From contig NW_026262734.1 of NCBI RefSeq assembly GCF_021869535.1, positions 108,349,088 to 108,413,087 of the forward strand: a DNA stretch of 64,000 nt, read 5' to 3'. The stretch is from Mytilus californianus. Its lineage: Eukaryota; Mollusca; Bivalvia; Mytilida; Mytilidae. Made by a program: the position numbers and the translations under genes. This document shows, piece by piece, positions 1-13,270 of the stretch (its first letter is position 1; each line of letters starts with the position of its first letter). The notes below the pieces were generated by a model, which saw nothing but the letters and a program-made list of their open reading frames with translations, had not been told where the DNA came from and did not search any database.

Positions 1-1242
1 TTTATTTAGGATTGAGTGTTAATCCAGACATTTGTGACCTGCCCAAGGAAACCTATTGTTTACGTATATAAATCTACACTACAGACAGCATTTCTGTAAG
101 AAACAATTAATAAATGAGCAAAAAATGTAGGATTAAAGACCAAAGACGAATAAATCACTACAACAAACATATAAAAATAGGACTCTTTGTGATGTCCTGG
201 AAATGTATTTAAATACTATTATTTACAAAAAAGACTATATCACAGTTAGTCTGCATTATAAATTTGTTTACAATTACGGCATACACAAAAATATGTAATT
301 ACTAAAACAAACTTACGTTGGGAGGAGTAGAGACCTACTGGAAGACGGCACACTGTTTTCTTGATTTTTCTTCCTTTTGTTGTTCAGTTCATTATAAGTA
401 TTGAATTTCATCTCCAGTTTTCTGTTTTAGTTTTCTAAATGTTGAATAATAAATTGAACTTTAATTCAGAAACTGAACAAAACAACTTATGATGCCAAGT
501 AAAATCTTTTGGATTTTTGTTGTTATCTATAACAGTTATGATCTCCCATTTAACGCCGTTAACTATCCATTTTATTTGGAAAAATGCATCAGATTTCTTT
601 TATAGAATAATCCCAGAGTTAACTACAATCAATATATAACATGTTATAAATGATGATATTTCATACAAAACATTATAATTTTAAGCTATAAATATTTTAA
701 AGAAGGTCTACAGATCAGGAAACGCATAAAATTCTAAACCGAAACGAATGGTTCTATATATCCTCTTTCTATATATATCCTCTTTCAACTCAACATTTTA
801 GTCATTTCCTTTACGCATTTTATTACAGGAATAAATGTAAAATTTTAAAATGTTAAATAAGTACTAAATTAAGTGATTTTGCTAACCTTTGTAAAACTAT
901 ATCTAAATCCGTGTTTTAGTAAGTTATTAAAATCGTACATGTAATTTCCATTCTTGCAAGAAGATCTCAAATTTCTCAATCATGACTGGAAACGTTACAT
1001 TTTAAAGTCGAAATAATGATAATTGAACGGATATAAACAATCTTGTTAAATGGTGGTAAAATTATAGTGGGGTTCAAAACACACATTCAGTTAAGGAATG
1101 TTGTTTACAGTGAGTTAATTATTTCTATCCATAATTCCTCAGTTTTCATTGCATAAACAAAGAAAAAAAGTTTGCTCTATTTTCAAAAATCAATGTTTAA
1201 CAACTTTCGTCACATAACATGCATATAAGGCCGTAACCGTCA

Positions 1243-1390
1243 TTTAGGACTTTAAAAAGATGTGGTATGATTGCCAATTAGACAACTCTCCACAAAATGA
1301 CACAGAAATTAACAACTAAAGGTCACCGTACGGCCTTCAACAATGAGCAAAGCCCATACCGCATAGTCAGCTGTTAACGGCCCCTAGCAT
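1243..1390 (-). repeat. Dispersed repeat R3 (bivalve SINE/MITE-like), partial
   Basis: Reverse-strand copy of a repeat seen about ten times in this window. Hallmarks read on the plus strand are GATGTGGTATGATTGCCAAT, then a 'gacaactctcc' stretch and a 'cggccttcaacaatgagcaa' stretch. Its duplicate is at 60347-60485. I recognise it as very common in mussel DNA; no coding capacity is visible. Confidence 0.7.
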
Positions 1391-1589
1391 TTTTAACATG
1401 TCGAATGCTATAAATACGACAATTTATCAGCTCCTCAAAGGATAAGAAGGTAGTCTGGTGTAAGACAGTAGACATTTTTTACACTGAGCCAGGATTCCAA
1501 AAAACTGTTTTTGTTCAAGGTCAAGAGTCTGATATTGAATATACATATTTAGTCTTCATATATTTAGGCCATATCTGTCTACTTGGATG

Positions 1590-2785
1590 CGCTTGTAACA
1601 AGGGAGTCAGCCTGGGTGCGCGTATACACCTGAGTCAGTCTGTGTGTGCTTGTACACCTGAGTCAGCCTTGATGTGCTTTAAACACCTGAGTCAGCCTAT
1701 ATGCGCTTTTACCACCTGAGTCAGCCTGTGTGTTTTTGTAACCCCTAGGTCAGCCTGTATGTGCTTGAAACACCTTAGTGAGCCTGGATGTGCTTGAAAC
1801 ACATGAGTCAGCTTGTATGTGCTTCAAATACATGATTCAGTACGGAGGTGTTTATAACACATGTATATGTCAGCTTTGGAGTGCTTGTACACATGCAAGC
1901 CTGGATGTGAATGTGACACCTGAGTCAGCCTAGATGTGCTTGAGACACCTGAGACAGCCTGAGTGTGCTTTGAACACCTGAGTCAACCTGGATGCGTTTG
2001 TAACACCTGAGTCACTCTATGTGTGATTGTAACACATGATGAGTCAGTCTATGTGTGCTTTTAACACCTGAGTCAGCCTGGCAGTGCTTGAAATAAATGC
2101 GTAAGCCTGTGTTTGCTTGTATCACCTGAGTCAACCTTGGTGTGCTTGCAACACATGAGTCAGCATGGATGTGCTTGAAACACCCGAGCCAGCGTGGGTG
2201 TGCTTGTTACACCTGTGTCAGCATGTATGTGCTTGAAACACCCGAGTCAGCCTGGGTGTGCTTGTTACACCTGTGTCAGCATGTATGTGCTTGAAACACC
2301 CGAGTCAGCCTGGGTGTGCTTGTTACACCTGGGTCAGCATGGATGTGTTTGAAACACCCGAGTTAGCCATGGTGTGCTTGTTACACCTGGGTCAGCATGT
2401 ATGTGCTTGAATCTCCCGAGCCAGCGTGGGTGTGCTTGTTACACCTGTGTCAGCATGTATGTGCTTGAAACACCCGAGTTAGCCATGGTGTGCTTGTTAC
2501 ACCTGGGTCAGCATGGATGTGCTTGAAACACCCGAGTTAGCCATGGTGTGCTTGTTACACCTGGGTCAGCATGGATGTGTTAGATACACTCGAGTCAGCC
2601 TGGGTTGGATTGTAACACCTGAGTCACCCTTTGTGTGCTTGTAACACACCTGAGTCAGTCTGGATGTGATTGTAACACCTACATCAGTCTGGTGTGCATG
2701 TAACACACAAGTCAACCTGCATGGGTGCGCTTGTTTTACCTGCGTCAGCCTGGGTGTGTTTGTTAAACATGAGTCAAATATGTCT
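1590..2785. repeat. Minisatellite, ~31-nt unit with TGAGTCA core (copy A)
   Basis: About 38 imperfect head-to-tail units built on GTGTGCTTGAAACACCTGAG followed by TCAGCCTGG. Units carry point changes. Between about 2170 and 2590 a higher-order ~62-nt double unit is repeated (TTGTTACACCTG version alternating with TTGAAACACCCGAG version). Many units contain TGAGTCA, the consensus AP-1 site; I count about 15 by eye. The array is shorter in duplication copy B. Confidence 0.9.
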
Positions 2786-3892
2786 ACATTTTGAGTGTAT
2801 GAATTAAAAGAAATCTAGGCTGTCATCTGATTTCCAGATAGACGCCAAATTAATTGCTGATATAAAATACTCACTTTTGTATGCCAATAGTTATGAATCG
2901 TAAGTCAATAAAATAAAAATGCCGAACAGCGTCTATGTTGAATATGGACCAAAATAATTTTTCATTACATCAATGCACTTGATGAAGGATACCATTTGCC
3001 ATGTACTTTCCAGAAAAAATAAGGGAGCAACCATTTAATAACTTCAAGGGGGGGGGGGGGGGGTTATGGTTTTTTGTCTGAGTCAGATTTTTTTCTTCAA
3101 TTTATAACACTATAATGTATGAGGAAAATATTGATTCAGAATATTTTTTTGTCATCTGCTTGACCAGAATATGTTTTTTCATCAAATTGGGGATCAGAAT
3201 ATATATTTTTAGAAAAAAACATACTCCCGCCACCCTCCTCCCCCAAGTTAAATGGTCGTTCCCTAATGTGATCAATGAAAGGCTCTAACCATCCCCCTTT
3301 TATAAAAAAATTATCTGCATTTATTATTTATTTTTAACTAACGATGAAAACCATAGAGACCCTCAGCAAAGGTGATATTTAAAAAACATAAATAGCTAAT
3401 CTTAATTATTGCAAAATTGGCAAGAATGTATTTAAAGCGAATATTGATATAATTGAGTCAATGTCACAATTTTAAAATGTTTTTAAGGTTGAAAATGACA
3501 TATTACAAATAAATCAGACAATTTGTAATATTCTTGTCATAGCTCTGACAGATGAAAGATTGTCAATAGTTCTATATATTTTTCAATCTTTTCATAAATT
3601 CAAAAAAGGACTATGGCAACCAACTTAGGTGAAATCTTCAAAAGATAAAACGCTAGCTACTATAGTATTTGAAAAAAAAAACTTTCTTTTAACTATAAGT
3701 CATAAATGTAACATTGGATACAATATGCCATGACATGGATTTCCTGTTGCACTATCCTGAATAGAAAATTTCTGCTTTCTAGGCAGATTTTCGAAGGGGT
3801 CAAATCGAAGACAACTTCGTGAATTATTCAGTAGCCAACTTGGTTAATTTACCGTTATAAAATATAAGTGTCATGTTTTACACTAGTCATTT

Positions 3893-4030
3893 TTGGGGCC
3901 CTTTATAGCTTACTGTTCGGTGTGTGCTAAGGCTCCTTGTTGAAGACCGTACTTTGACCTATAATGGTTTACTTTTACAAATCGTGACTTGGATGGAGAG
4001 CTGTCTCATTGGCACTCATACCACATCTTC
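3893..4030 (+). repeat. Dispersed repeat R3, copy 1 of a local pair
   Basis: Runs from 'ggggccctttatagctta' to 'actcataccacatcttc'. A second, similar copy follows about 335 nt later together with its flanking sequence (ACTATCCTGAATAGAAA...), so a ~330-nt block has itself been tandemly duplicated inside the segmental duplication. Confidence 0.7.
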
Positions 4031-4224
4031 CTATATCTATGTACCATTTGATACAATATTCCATGACATGGACTTCCTGTCGCACTATCCTGAATAGAAA
4101 GTTTCTGCTTTCTAGACAGATTTTCGAAGGGGTAAATTCGCAAATGTTTTTTTTCAGTAGCCAACTTGGTTAATTTACCGTTTAAAATATAAGTGTCAGG
4201 TTTTACACTAGTAATTTTTTGGGC

Positions 4225-4360
4225 CCCATTTAGCTTGCTGTTCGATGTGAGCCAGGGCTCCGTGTTGAAGACCGTACTTTGACCAATAATGTTTACCTTT
4301 ACAAATTGTGACTTGGATGGAGAGTTGTCTCATTGGCACTCATACCACATCTTCTTATAT
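4225..4360 (+). repeat. Dispersed repeat R3, copy 2 of a local pair
   Basis: Second member of the local pair. It shows the same order of motifs as the copy at 3893-4030, including 'gttgaagaccgtactttgacc' and 'cactcataccacatcttctt'. Both members are conserved in the terminal duplicate (62774-62910 and 63102-63233), so the local duplication is older than the segmental one. Confidence 0.7.
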
Positions 4361-5129
4361 CCAGATATATTCGTCTTGTCTACGATCCAGTGCTCCTCGT
4401 TTGATAATTTTCTTTATTTGATTATTTAAATATATAGTTCTAGTTTCTTATATTTTTTTCAATGTTTTTGTTTCATTTGACTTGCCTATCCCTTTTCTAG
4501 AAACGCTGTTAGTATCTGTTATCATTTACTTGCACATTTAGATATTTTTCATTTTTAGAAAATTACCATGTATCAAACAATAATTTCATTTCAGATTTAG
4601 AAATATCTTAAGGTTTGACAGGAGGCATCTAGATGAATTCCCCATGGTATGATCGTTATTTTTAAAACCTCCAACAAAAATTTTAACAATGACGACGGTG
4701 CGAGTATGGATGTCTCTTCTGATGGAACAGGAACAGTTCTGCTGACCATTTTTTGTCCGACGTAAGTTAACGTTAAACTTAATTCTCTATCCTGTCTTTT
4801 GGATGCGAGTTAATTTATTTTGGCTAAAGACATCCTTCGATGCAGAATTGAAAAAAACTTCAACATTTGCAGAGTTGAAGAAAAAAATGCATTCAACAGC
4901 AACACGTACATTGAATTACCATTTCCAGTTTATGAAAATATGTGAAATTGTGACCCTGTGAGAAAAATAAATACATGGGAAATTAGTTTAATACCTTTCC
5001 GACTCGCTGTATTTCGAGAAAAAAACCGCACAGTAATTAATAAAGCAAAAATATGCTTGAACGACATCTTTTTAATCTTGTATTCTTACTATCTTTAAAG
5101 AGTTTTTATTATCTATACACGTAACACAG

Positions 5130-7640
5130 CTCTTCGGAACACACAACAGATGTGGAATGGTGGCATATAAGAAAACTATCCACCGGAGTAAACATGATGT
5201 AGAAATAAGTAACAATATAGGAGTATACTTATTCAGCTTTATAATACCCCGATGTGACAAAGTGTAAAATTGATTCCGAACGAGTAAACAACCAACCAAT
5301 ATTATAGACAATATACAATGTGTTTTAGGCTCTTGAATGGTTTTAATAAATTACAATGAAAGAGAGACAACTTCAGCGATAATTCAATATGGTATACAAA
5401 AGGCTATTTAATTGGACGACAAATATATAAGATATGTACATGTTTTAATGCAACGACGTCTCAGATTTAACGATAAATATTTTAAAAAAATTCTCTTTCA
5501 TCCGGGATATTGAGTGGGGCTCGTGCAATCTTATTTTGAATCTTATTTTTGAATTGTTACAGTATTTGGTCTATTCGGTTATTTCACTGTTTTAATTTCG
5601 ACATGGGTTTGGCTGTTGTTATTTGACTATGAGTTTAGACTGTTCCTTTATTATCTTCACTCTCTTTGTTCAAAATGAAATGTTGTCTCTCAACAACTGT
5701 CAATACTTGTTAATGACATTGGTAAAGTATGTACTCTGATGATAAGTTTTTTTTTTACTTTTTCCATCTCAAGGGTTGACTGAGGTATAGAAATGTTGTC
5801 ATCCCTGGATTTCTCGAGTCCTCGAGTCCTACAGTAAATACATTGCTAAAATGGGACTTTCGGCTCTGCGGGATAAGCAGCCTACTCCAGTCACAATTGG
5901 GACGTTATATCTGGTACCTCGTATCAACAAAACATCAAGCTATTTGCACGTTTAAAACCATTATAATAACTATCCGAGTGGTTTGTAGGTTGTCTTTTTG
6001 TTTTGGAAGACAAAATATGTATCGCTATTAAACATCCTCTCAATCTAAATAGGCAGTCCAAATTTCCAGCATTTCATCCCGGTTGACGCAGAAACTTCTT
6101 ATTGTAATATGTGTCAATGGTTCTCGTCCTGAACAAAATGATTGCACTGGAACCATCATAACATAAATCAATATGTGTTTTGGGTGAACATGGTGGTATG
6201 TATTTTGAATGACATTTTGCCGAGAACAGGCATACAATTGTTTCAGAAATTTCTGATTGATTGTTGGTGGCTTACCGTCCAGTGGCAAGTATTTCATGCA
6301 TGGTCAGGACGAGAAAAAGTTAACAATAAATACAATAAGTAGGTCTTGTAATAATAAAGGCCATCCGGGGTTGATGGTCGGGGAAATTTGGACTGCCACT
6401 GGAAAATGAGGGTATATTGGATAGGGTCAGAAATTTTGCCTTGCAATAGGCCACCTATGGACCCCTTAAAGAGTTGTTGCAAGGTTTCTTAACGTGCAAA
6501 GAGCGTGGTACTCTCTTTACACGAGGCATCGGATGTACCGTCCCCATTCTGACCGGATGTGGCTGTAAAATTAATAAATCCAGCTCAGCCAAACGGAGCC
6601 TCACTTTGGCAAGCGTATTACTGCCGGTCGGAAGAAAACCAAGTGACCATATTTCTATTCCCCAGTCACCCTTGGGGATTAGAAATTTCTGTCATGTGTA
6701 TATCCTCAAAGTGTTCACAATAAAACCATTCTATTCTAATCAAGGGTATGCTGGATGCAAATCTTAAAAACGAACCATGTGTGGTTACAAATGGCACAAA
6801 AATTATGTGGATAGTTGATTGATGCGTCTGTCTGCGTGTGTGTGTGTGTGTTTTATTCTTCCTCGGTGTTGGCTGTATGGTCGCTTTTAAATTTTGTAAT
6901 CACACAAACGAAAAGAAAAACTGACATCGAATTACTATCAGATACATTGACATCAAACCATTTGACCAAACTTTGAAAATATTCCAGCGACTTCAAGATT
7001 AAGATAAAAATAAAAAGGGCAGTTCGTTTGCTAACCAATTTAGTGATTTGCTTATATAGAATGAGAATGTATAAAATATTTCTGCTGCCTTCCCGTTTCA
7101 AATCAAAAAAGTTGATTTTAAAGGACATTAAATTTCAATAGAAAATATGAAAAATGTACAATTCTTACTGGGAAAAAAATATTTTTTTTAAACACTTTTA
7201 AAAGACATACATATGATTTAAACTAAAAACTATATAACTGAAAACGTTTGTACTTACATCTTTCTTGGTAAACAACCAAACTGAAAATTATATTTAAAGG
7301 AATTTTACTTGTTTTTAAATTTCTTTTGAAATTGTTTTCAATGATAAAACAGCAACTTTGTTATTTGTTGTTGGTCATTGCCATTTTGCTATGTTCTTCT
7401 TGTAATTATTCTAACATCTGACTCAGAATTTTTCTGTGCAAATTGCTTTGTGTTCGTTTAATTCAATTTTGACTCGAGGTATTAGGGCGGGGGTTGAAAT
7501 CTTACAAGACATGTGTAACCCCGCTGTCTGTTTGCGCCTGTTCCTAGTCGAGCACCTCAAGACTTTCTAAGTCGTGTGTGTGTGTGTTTTAAATTTTGGT
7601 AAGCTCGGTGTCCATTTCACATAACTAGTATACACTTTTA
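5130..7640. other. Intergenic, no supported gene
   Basis: Only short open frames occur here, all without recognisable motifs. Segment 6040-6770 is less AT-rich and has overlapping short frames on both strands, so it could be an old transposon remnant, but I cannot assign it. A (GT)n run lies at about 6835-6850. Confidence 0.6.
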
Positions 7641-7643
7641 ATT

Positions 7644-7775
7644 AGGGGCCAGCTGAGGACCACCTCGGGATGCGGAATCTTGTCGCTGCGTTGAAGACCC
7701 ATAGGTAGCCTTTGGCTTTTTTCTGCTCTTTGGTCAGATTGTTGTCTCTTTTACACATTCCCCGTTTTTCAGCCC
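7644..7775 (+). repeat. Dispersed repeat R4
   Basis: Begins GGGGCCAGCTGAGGACCACC and ends near 'ctcttttacacattccccgttttt'. Further copies are at 14898-15045 and, truncated, at 30252-30310. Probably a SINE/MITE-type element; noncoding. Confidence 0.65.
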
Positions 7776-8289
7776 CTATCTTAAAAATGTGTGTTAGATC
7801 ACCATGGGTTATATGACTAAAATCTACAATATCATAAATAGAGACAACAGTAGTATACCACTGTTCAATATAGTCATATTTCGATTCTATTCGACTTGCA
7901 TTGATGCTGTTAGGCTATCGAACTGGTAGAATTCTCGGGGAGAGTACTGTCCACCATCAGAGATTCCGACCTGGTGGTGATAAGCCGGACAATGAACCAG
8001 ATCTTAGCACGAGATAGATATATTCCTAAATTTAAAATGATTTAAAAAATTGTGTTCAGTAAGGGATGACGAATTTCTGGAACAGTAACAAAATTGATTT
8101 TTTTTTCAGAACTGTACCGTTTATGAACCTGTGCGGAATGATGCGGATTTGAAGAATTGTCGTCAGTTCTGATTCAGTTATTGTAAATTGTAAAAGTCGT
8201 CGTGTGAGTCTTACAAAAAGTTGATGTGTTTCCTTCGGTTTAAGTTTGTCAATTTGTCAAGTTTGTCTCTCAATCGAATAATAACTTTT

Positions 8290-9567
8290 GAAACCGGTAC
8301 ACTTCTATTGCCTTTTCTCATCACTTTTCGTCCGTCGTCCGTCGTCGTCCGTCGTCCGTCTTCGTCCGTCGTCGTCGTTAACTTTTACAAAAATCTTCTC
8401 CTCTGAAACTACTGGGCCAAATTTAACCAAACTTGGCCACAATCATCATTGGGGTATCTAGTTTAAAAAATGTGTCCGTTGACCCGGCCAACTAACAAAG
8501 GTGGCCGCCATGGCTAAAAATAGAACATAGGGGTAAAATGTAGATTTTGGCTTATATCTCTGAAACCAAAGCATGTAGAGCAAATCTGACGAGATAAAAT
8601 TGTTTATCAGGTCAAGATCTATCTGCCCTACAAATTTTCAGATCAATCGGACAACCCGTTGTTGGGTTGCTGCCCCTGAATAGGTAATTTTAAGGAAATT
8701 TCGCTGTTTTTGGTTATTATCTTGAATATTATTATAGATAGAGATAAACTGTAAACAGCAATAATGTTCAGCAAAGTAAGATCTACAAATAAGGAGTTAT
8801 TGCCCTTTATAGTCAATTTTTTACAATTTTTCGTAAATTTTTGTAATCTTTTACAAAAATCTTCTCCTCTGAAACTACTAAGACAAATTTAACCAAACTT
8901 GTCCACAATCATCATTAGGGTATCTTGTTTTAAAAATGTGTCCGATGACTCCGCCCGCGAACCAAGATGGCCGACATGGCTAAAAATAGTACATAGGGTA
9001 AAATGCAGTTTTTGACTCATATCTCTGAAACCAAAGCATTTATAGCAAATTTGACGGGTTAAAAATTGTTCATTAGGTTAAGATCTATCTGTCCTGAAAT
9101 TTTCAGACCAATCAGGCAACCTGTTGTTGGGTTGCTGCCCCGGAATTGGTAATTTTAAGAAAATTTAACAGCTTTTGGTTATTATCTTGAATATTATTAT
9201 AAATAGAGATAAACTGAAAACAGCAATAATGTACAGCAAAGTAAGACCTACAAATAGGTCAACATCACCAAAATAGTCAATTGATCCCTTACGGAGTTAT
9301 TGCCCTTTATAGTAAATTTTTTACAATTTTCATAAATTTTGTAAATTTTTGTAAATTTTTACAAAATATTTTCCACTGTATAAACTACTGGGCCAAGTTC
9401 ATTATAGATAGAAATAATTATAAGCAGCAAGAATGTTCAGTAAAGTAAGATCTACAAACACATCACCAGCACCAAAACACAATTTTGTCATGAATCCATC
9501 TGTGTCCTTTGTTTAATATGCACATAGACCAAGGTGAGCGACACATGCACTTTAGAGCCTCTAGTTA
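8290..9567 (+). repeat. Dispersed repeat R1 with internal tandem duplication
   Basis: The start is an imperfect CGTCCGT microsatellite (8330-8372) followed by 'ttttacaaaaatcttctcctctgaaactact'. That body module occurs at about 8388 and again at about 8855, with a shorter, more diverged piece near 9355. The end is GGTGAGCGACACATGCACTT then 'tagagcctctagtt'. An opposite-strand copy lies at 48398-49410 with the same ends. No coding capacity is supported. Confidence 0.75.
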
Positions 9568-9728
9568 AAGTGTGCTATGTCAACTTTTGATAACACTGGA
9601 GATAGCTATGTATTTTAGATTTAATTGTCTACCTACCTATATATACAGCTATTATTCAATGTTTCTACGTTCTAGTTATACTAGCTTAAAATCTATACTG
9701 CTCGATCTCCAAAAACAAGAAGATAAAA

Positions 9729-10215
9729 AAAGCCAGGTCATTTAATTTCACATTCAGATATATTGATGATCTTTCCATTAACAATCCAAACTTTTCTGAT
9801 CGGGTTCCATTAATATATTCCCCAGAACTAGAAATTAAATAACAACAGACAGGGCTTCCTCCGCCCCATTTTTATACTTATACCTCTAATTTGACATACA
9901 CGGTCATCTCAGTACCAGAATCTATGACAAACAAAACGATTTTAATTTTGAAATTATCAATTTCTCACAGCTTAGTAGTAATATACCAACTTCACCTGCA
10001 TATGGGATATATATTTCCCAACTTTTTCGGTATTCAAGAGCCTTCAGCTCCTACTCAGACTTCGTTAAACGTCACCAGTGTCTAAGCAGAAAGTTAATGA
10101 ATCTGGTGTATGTCAAAGTACGTTTCGTCCTTTTTCTAAAAAAAAGTTCAACGGAAGGTACCAACATCTTGTTGATAATTATTCCGTATCAACTTCACAT
10201 ATAATACACGATGGT
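9729..10215 (+). pseudogene. Reverse-transcriptase C-terminal fragment (retroelement family R5)
   Basis: The plus strand reads FNFTFRYIDDLSINN, carrying the catalytic YIDD box of a reverse transcriptase (codons 9759-9770). A TAA follows at 9840-9842. After a frame change and another in-frame TAA come IYDKQNDFNFEIINF, then SSNIPTSPAYGIYISQLFRY, then a degenerate GRYQHLVDNY motif near 10160. These are C-terminal RT motifs that also occur in the inverted element at 28469-28985. Fingers, most of the palm and any endonuclease are missing, so the copy is 5'-truncated and dead. LINE versus Penelope-like class cannot be decided from this piece. Confidence 0.8.
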
Positions 10216-10860
10216 CTGAAGTATAGATTCTTGGTACTGATGTTGTTTAACATCTAAAAAACGTATTATAGTATTCTTTTATTTTGTCTTTATAAATATT
10301 ACTTATACTGTTAAGTCTGTTTTTAGTGGTATCGATAGACATGGCTCTGTACTTATACATCCCGTCATTGTGTTATTGTTCTATGAAATTTTTTGTATTC
10401 TTGTCATTCATTTTTGCTAATATGCTTTGTCTATATACCTTTTGAAATGACGTGGCTCTGTACTTATGCATCCCGTCATTGTGCCATGGTAAATGTTTGT
10501 TTAATCATTTATTTGTTTTTTTTTTAATATAATAGTGATTAGGTTAATAATACAACTTTGACTACTGTATCCCTATTTTTGACATTTTTACCTATTTTGT
10601 CTGTTTGTTTTGTCAATATAATGGAATTTTATGCGACTGTCATACAAGTGATAGGTTTAGCTAGCTATAAAAACAGGTCAAATCCAACATTTTCTAACAA
10701 GAAAATGCCTGTACCAAGTCAGGAATTTGACAGTTGTGGTCCATTCGTTTGATGGGTTTGAGCTTTTGATATTGCCATTTGAATAGGGACTTTCCGTTTT
10801 GAATTTTCCTCGGACCTCAGTATTTTTGTTTTTGTTTTTGTTTTTGCACTTTTTAATATC
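10215..10860 (+). repeat. 3' tail of RT retroelement R5
   Basis: Noncoding sequence downstream of the RT remnant. It contains the recurring marks CTGTACCAAGTCAGGAATTT, 'gggactttccgttttgaattttcctcgga' and a TTTTTG-rich end. The same tail recurs at 22965-23350 and 23640-23890, and on the other strand near 52690 and 57670. The 64-codon frame at 10558-10752 lies in this repeat and is not a gene. Confidence 0.7.
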
Positions 10861-13000
10861 TATTAGGATGCGAGGCGGTTAATATAAGTGGGGACGTCAA
10901 ACCTCTTGAATTCCCATGTATTTCAAAAGACATGAATGATGCAAATCTTAAATGAACTGAATTATCTTATTGTCCGATTTGAAGGTAAATAGGAGGAACG
11001 GGGAAATAAAATATACAAGTTCAGCGGCCTATTTATATATTTGATTGTAAAGGAAAGAATTTTAAAAAGAATAATAAGGTGTGGGGAGGGTTAGGAATGG
11101 TTATGTAATATCTTGAATATACTTCGCCCCATGTAAGAATACCTTGTCCAATTAGAATCATCACCCCTCCATTCTATTGAGATAATTTGATGAGATTTAA
11201 GCTGTTTACAGGCAATTCTGTTGCTGGTGATACATTTATATAGACCCTGTTTTTGTTGTGCAAAATGTTTTTAAATCTCAATGGTAGGCTCAACACGACC
11301 AGCATAAACAAGTCTTATGGAATGATATAACTCTTTTTTGTTGAACCCTTATTTGAAATATTCTGACATTGAACATGGAATAATAATGATGCAGAGGGAA
11401 TAATTCAACACCTCAAAATGTTTCAATGAAGGCTACAGTGTAACGCAGATGCATCCTCTGTATGGTTTTATAAAGGTCGAATGGAAAGACAATAATGAAA
11501 AACAAAAACAAGATTACGTACAAATATACCACATAAATTTTTCAAGTTAAACTGTAAACTTTAAATAATACATACTTTTTATTACAACCAGAAATTTTAC
11601 TCAATACAATAACAACATAAACATGATAAACAAAAAGAAGGAAATTGATTTTTTTTCACATAAGAGAAGTCTAGTAGTATTCGAGATATACATAAATAAA
11701 TTTCAGGCGTTTTCTGTCATTCTTTTATTTTTTCAAAATCCTTGATCGGAGACAATGACCTATATACGGGTAAAATAGATTTCTCTATGGCTGAATGAGG
11801 AAGTTAATTGTGTAGGTGTACAAAATGTAAGTATATGTTTATTGATCTGTCAAAAATGTGTAATAAAACGAGAACGTAAACAAAGTTACTACATTTATTC
11901 ATATGCAGAGAAGTTCCCTAATGTAATTTTGTTTCTTTACCTTCAAAATACTGATAGTACCGAAGGACAAGTGAAATCTTTTTCGGCATTGTATTGTTTA
12001 CATGGTTTACTTAATCGAGGAAAATACGTCCAATCATTCCGATTTTCATTAAATACAGTTTCACATTTAAACATTAGAATATGTTTTTTTTTGTGGAAAA
12101 GGAGGTGTTATCATGGGCATTGTTCATAACTTTAAATTCGAAATTATTATTGATATTTATTGTTATATTATGTTATCTTTCATATCTACATTTTCCAAGA
12201 ATTATATACATAAAAATAGAAATTGTATTTCATCCCACGCATGTAACACGGCAACACGGAATGAAAGAACAAACTACATAAAATATTAATCACTGACAAA
12301 TAGATGACACATAGACCAACATGCATCTCTAACATCAATGAACAAGCAAATCTACCATTTTTCCAGGATCGTATTCGACCCCGGAAAGTTAACATTGGTT
12401 AATTTCTGTTGCCTTTAGAGCCGGATTTGTGGAAAGGGGGGGTCGGGGTCCCCTGGCCTCCCCTATGGAGATACATATATGGATAATTCATAGAAATTTA
12501 TATGCCCCACGTCCCACTAAAAGAAAAAAAAAGATGTGCACAATGGCTTTATATGATGCAATTTCAGAGAAAATTTTTCAATTTCTAGTTTGCGATTTTT
12601 GAAAGGGTATTGAAATGCGTACTGAAGTATGTAATGTTTTGCTAAAGGAAATCGTGATTATCATTCTGATCAAAACTCAAAATAGGAGGTGCACAATAGT
12701 AATATATATTCAATATTATGCAAAGAATGCTAGAAAGTTGCATTCAATTGTAATAAGGGGTTGAGGAGGGGGTTCAGATAATAAAAAAATGGTATCCCCT
12801 TAACAAAGATATGGTAAAGCCATTTTGTCTTTTCATTCACAATCTTGGAACAAGCAGTCATCATGCATTCATCCCTAATCTCAACATTCATTCAGCTCAA
12901 AAATCATTTTGTATCGTTTATGGTTACCAACTACTAATAGGATGTAATCGATATTCATCGATATGAATAAAATGATCATAGATACCAGGATTGACATTTC
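10860..13000. other. Intergenic, no supported gene
   Basis: AT-rich sequence. Open frames at 11842-12281 have no recognisable motif, biased composition and no repeat support. A short G/C-rich stretch lies near 12436-12470. I see nothing functional. Confidence 0.6.
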
Positions 13001-13004
13001 ATAT

Positions 13005-13270
13005 TTGCGCCAGACTCACCAGTGACGCTCGAATAAAAAAAAGATAAAAAGTCAAAATAAAGTACGAAGTTGAAGCGCTTTGACGACCAAAAATTCCTAA
13101 AAGTTTTGCCAAATACAGCTTAGGTTATCTATTCCTGAGGTATAAAAGCCTTAACATTTTAAAAATTGAAAGTTATGTAAGCAGTTAATTTATAAATTAT
13201 TATGAACATATCAATGATAGCCCAAGTCAACACAGAAGTGCTTAAAACTGTGCTGATGATACACTATGGG
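13005..13270 (-). repeat. Dispersed repeat R6
   Basis: Contains 'gcgccagactcaccagtgacgctcg' followed by 'aagttgaagcgctttgacgacc'. The reverse complement carries the 'gacgaaacgcgcgtct' core also seen at 33095-33200, 39515-39570 and 44170-44215; a same-strand copy is at 57890-58215. A common noncoding bivalve repeat, as far as I recognise it. Confidence 0.65.

Larger units (their letters stand above)
1..5130. repeat. Direct segmental duplication, copy A
   Basis: This block aligns almost base for base with the last ~5 kb of the window, starting at 59049. It continues through the minisatellite, a G-tract (16 G at 3048-3063, much shorter in copy B) and two short dispersed-repeat copies, up to about 5130 where the two sequences part. 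It may extend upstream of the window. Differences seen by eye are scattered substitutions, a different minisatellite copy number, and an ~82-nt segment near position 960 that is absent here but present in copy B. No credible gene is visible inside it. Confidence 0.9.

Noticed and set aside
1590-2785. CRISPR-like array
   Set aside because: Units are contiguous and diverged with no unique spacers, in a eukaryotic genome; it is a minisatellite.
6474-6767. 97-codon open frame as a gene
   Set aside because: No domain is recognisable, the opposite strand is similarly open, and the surrounding 700 nt looks like a decayed repeat.
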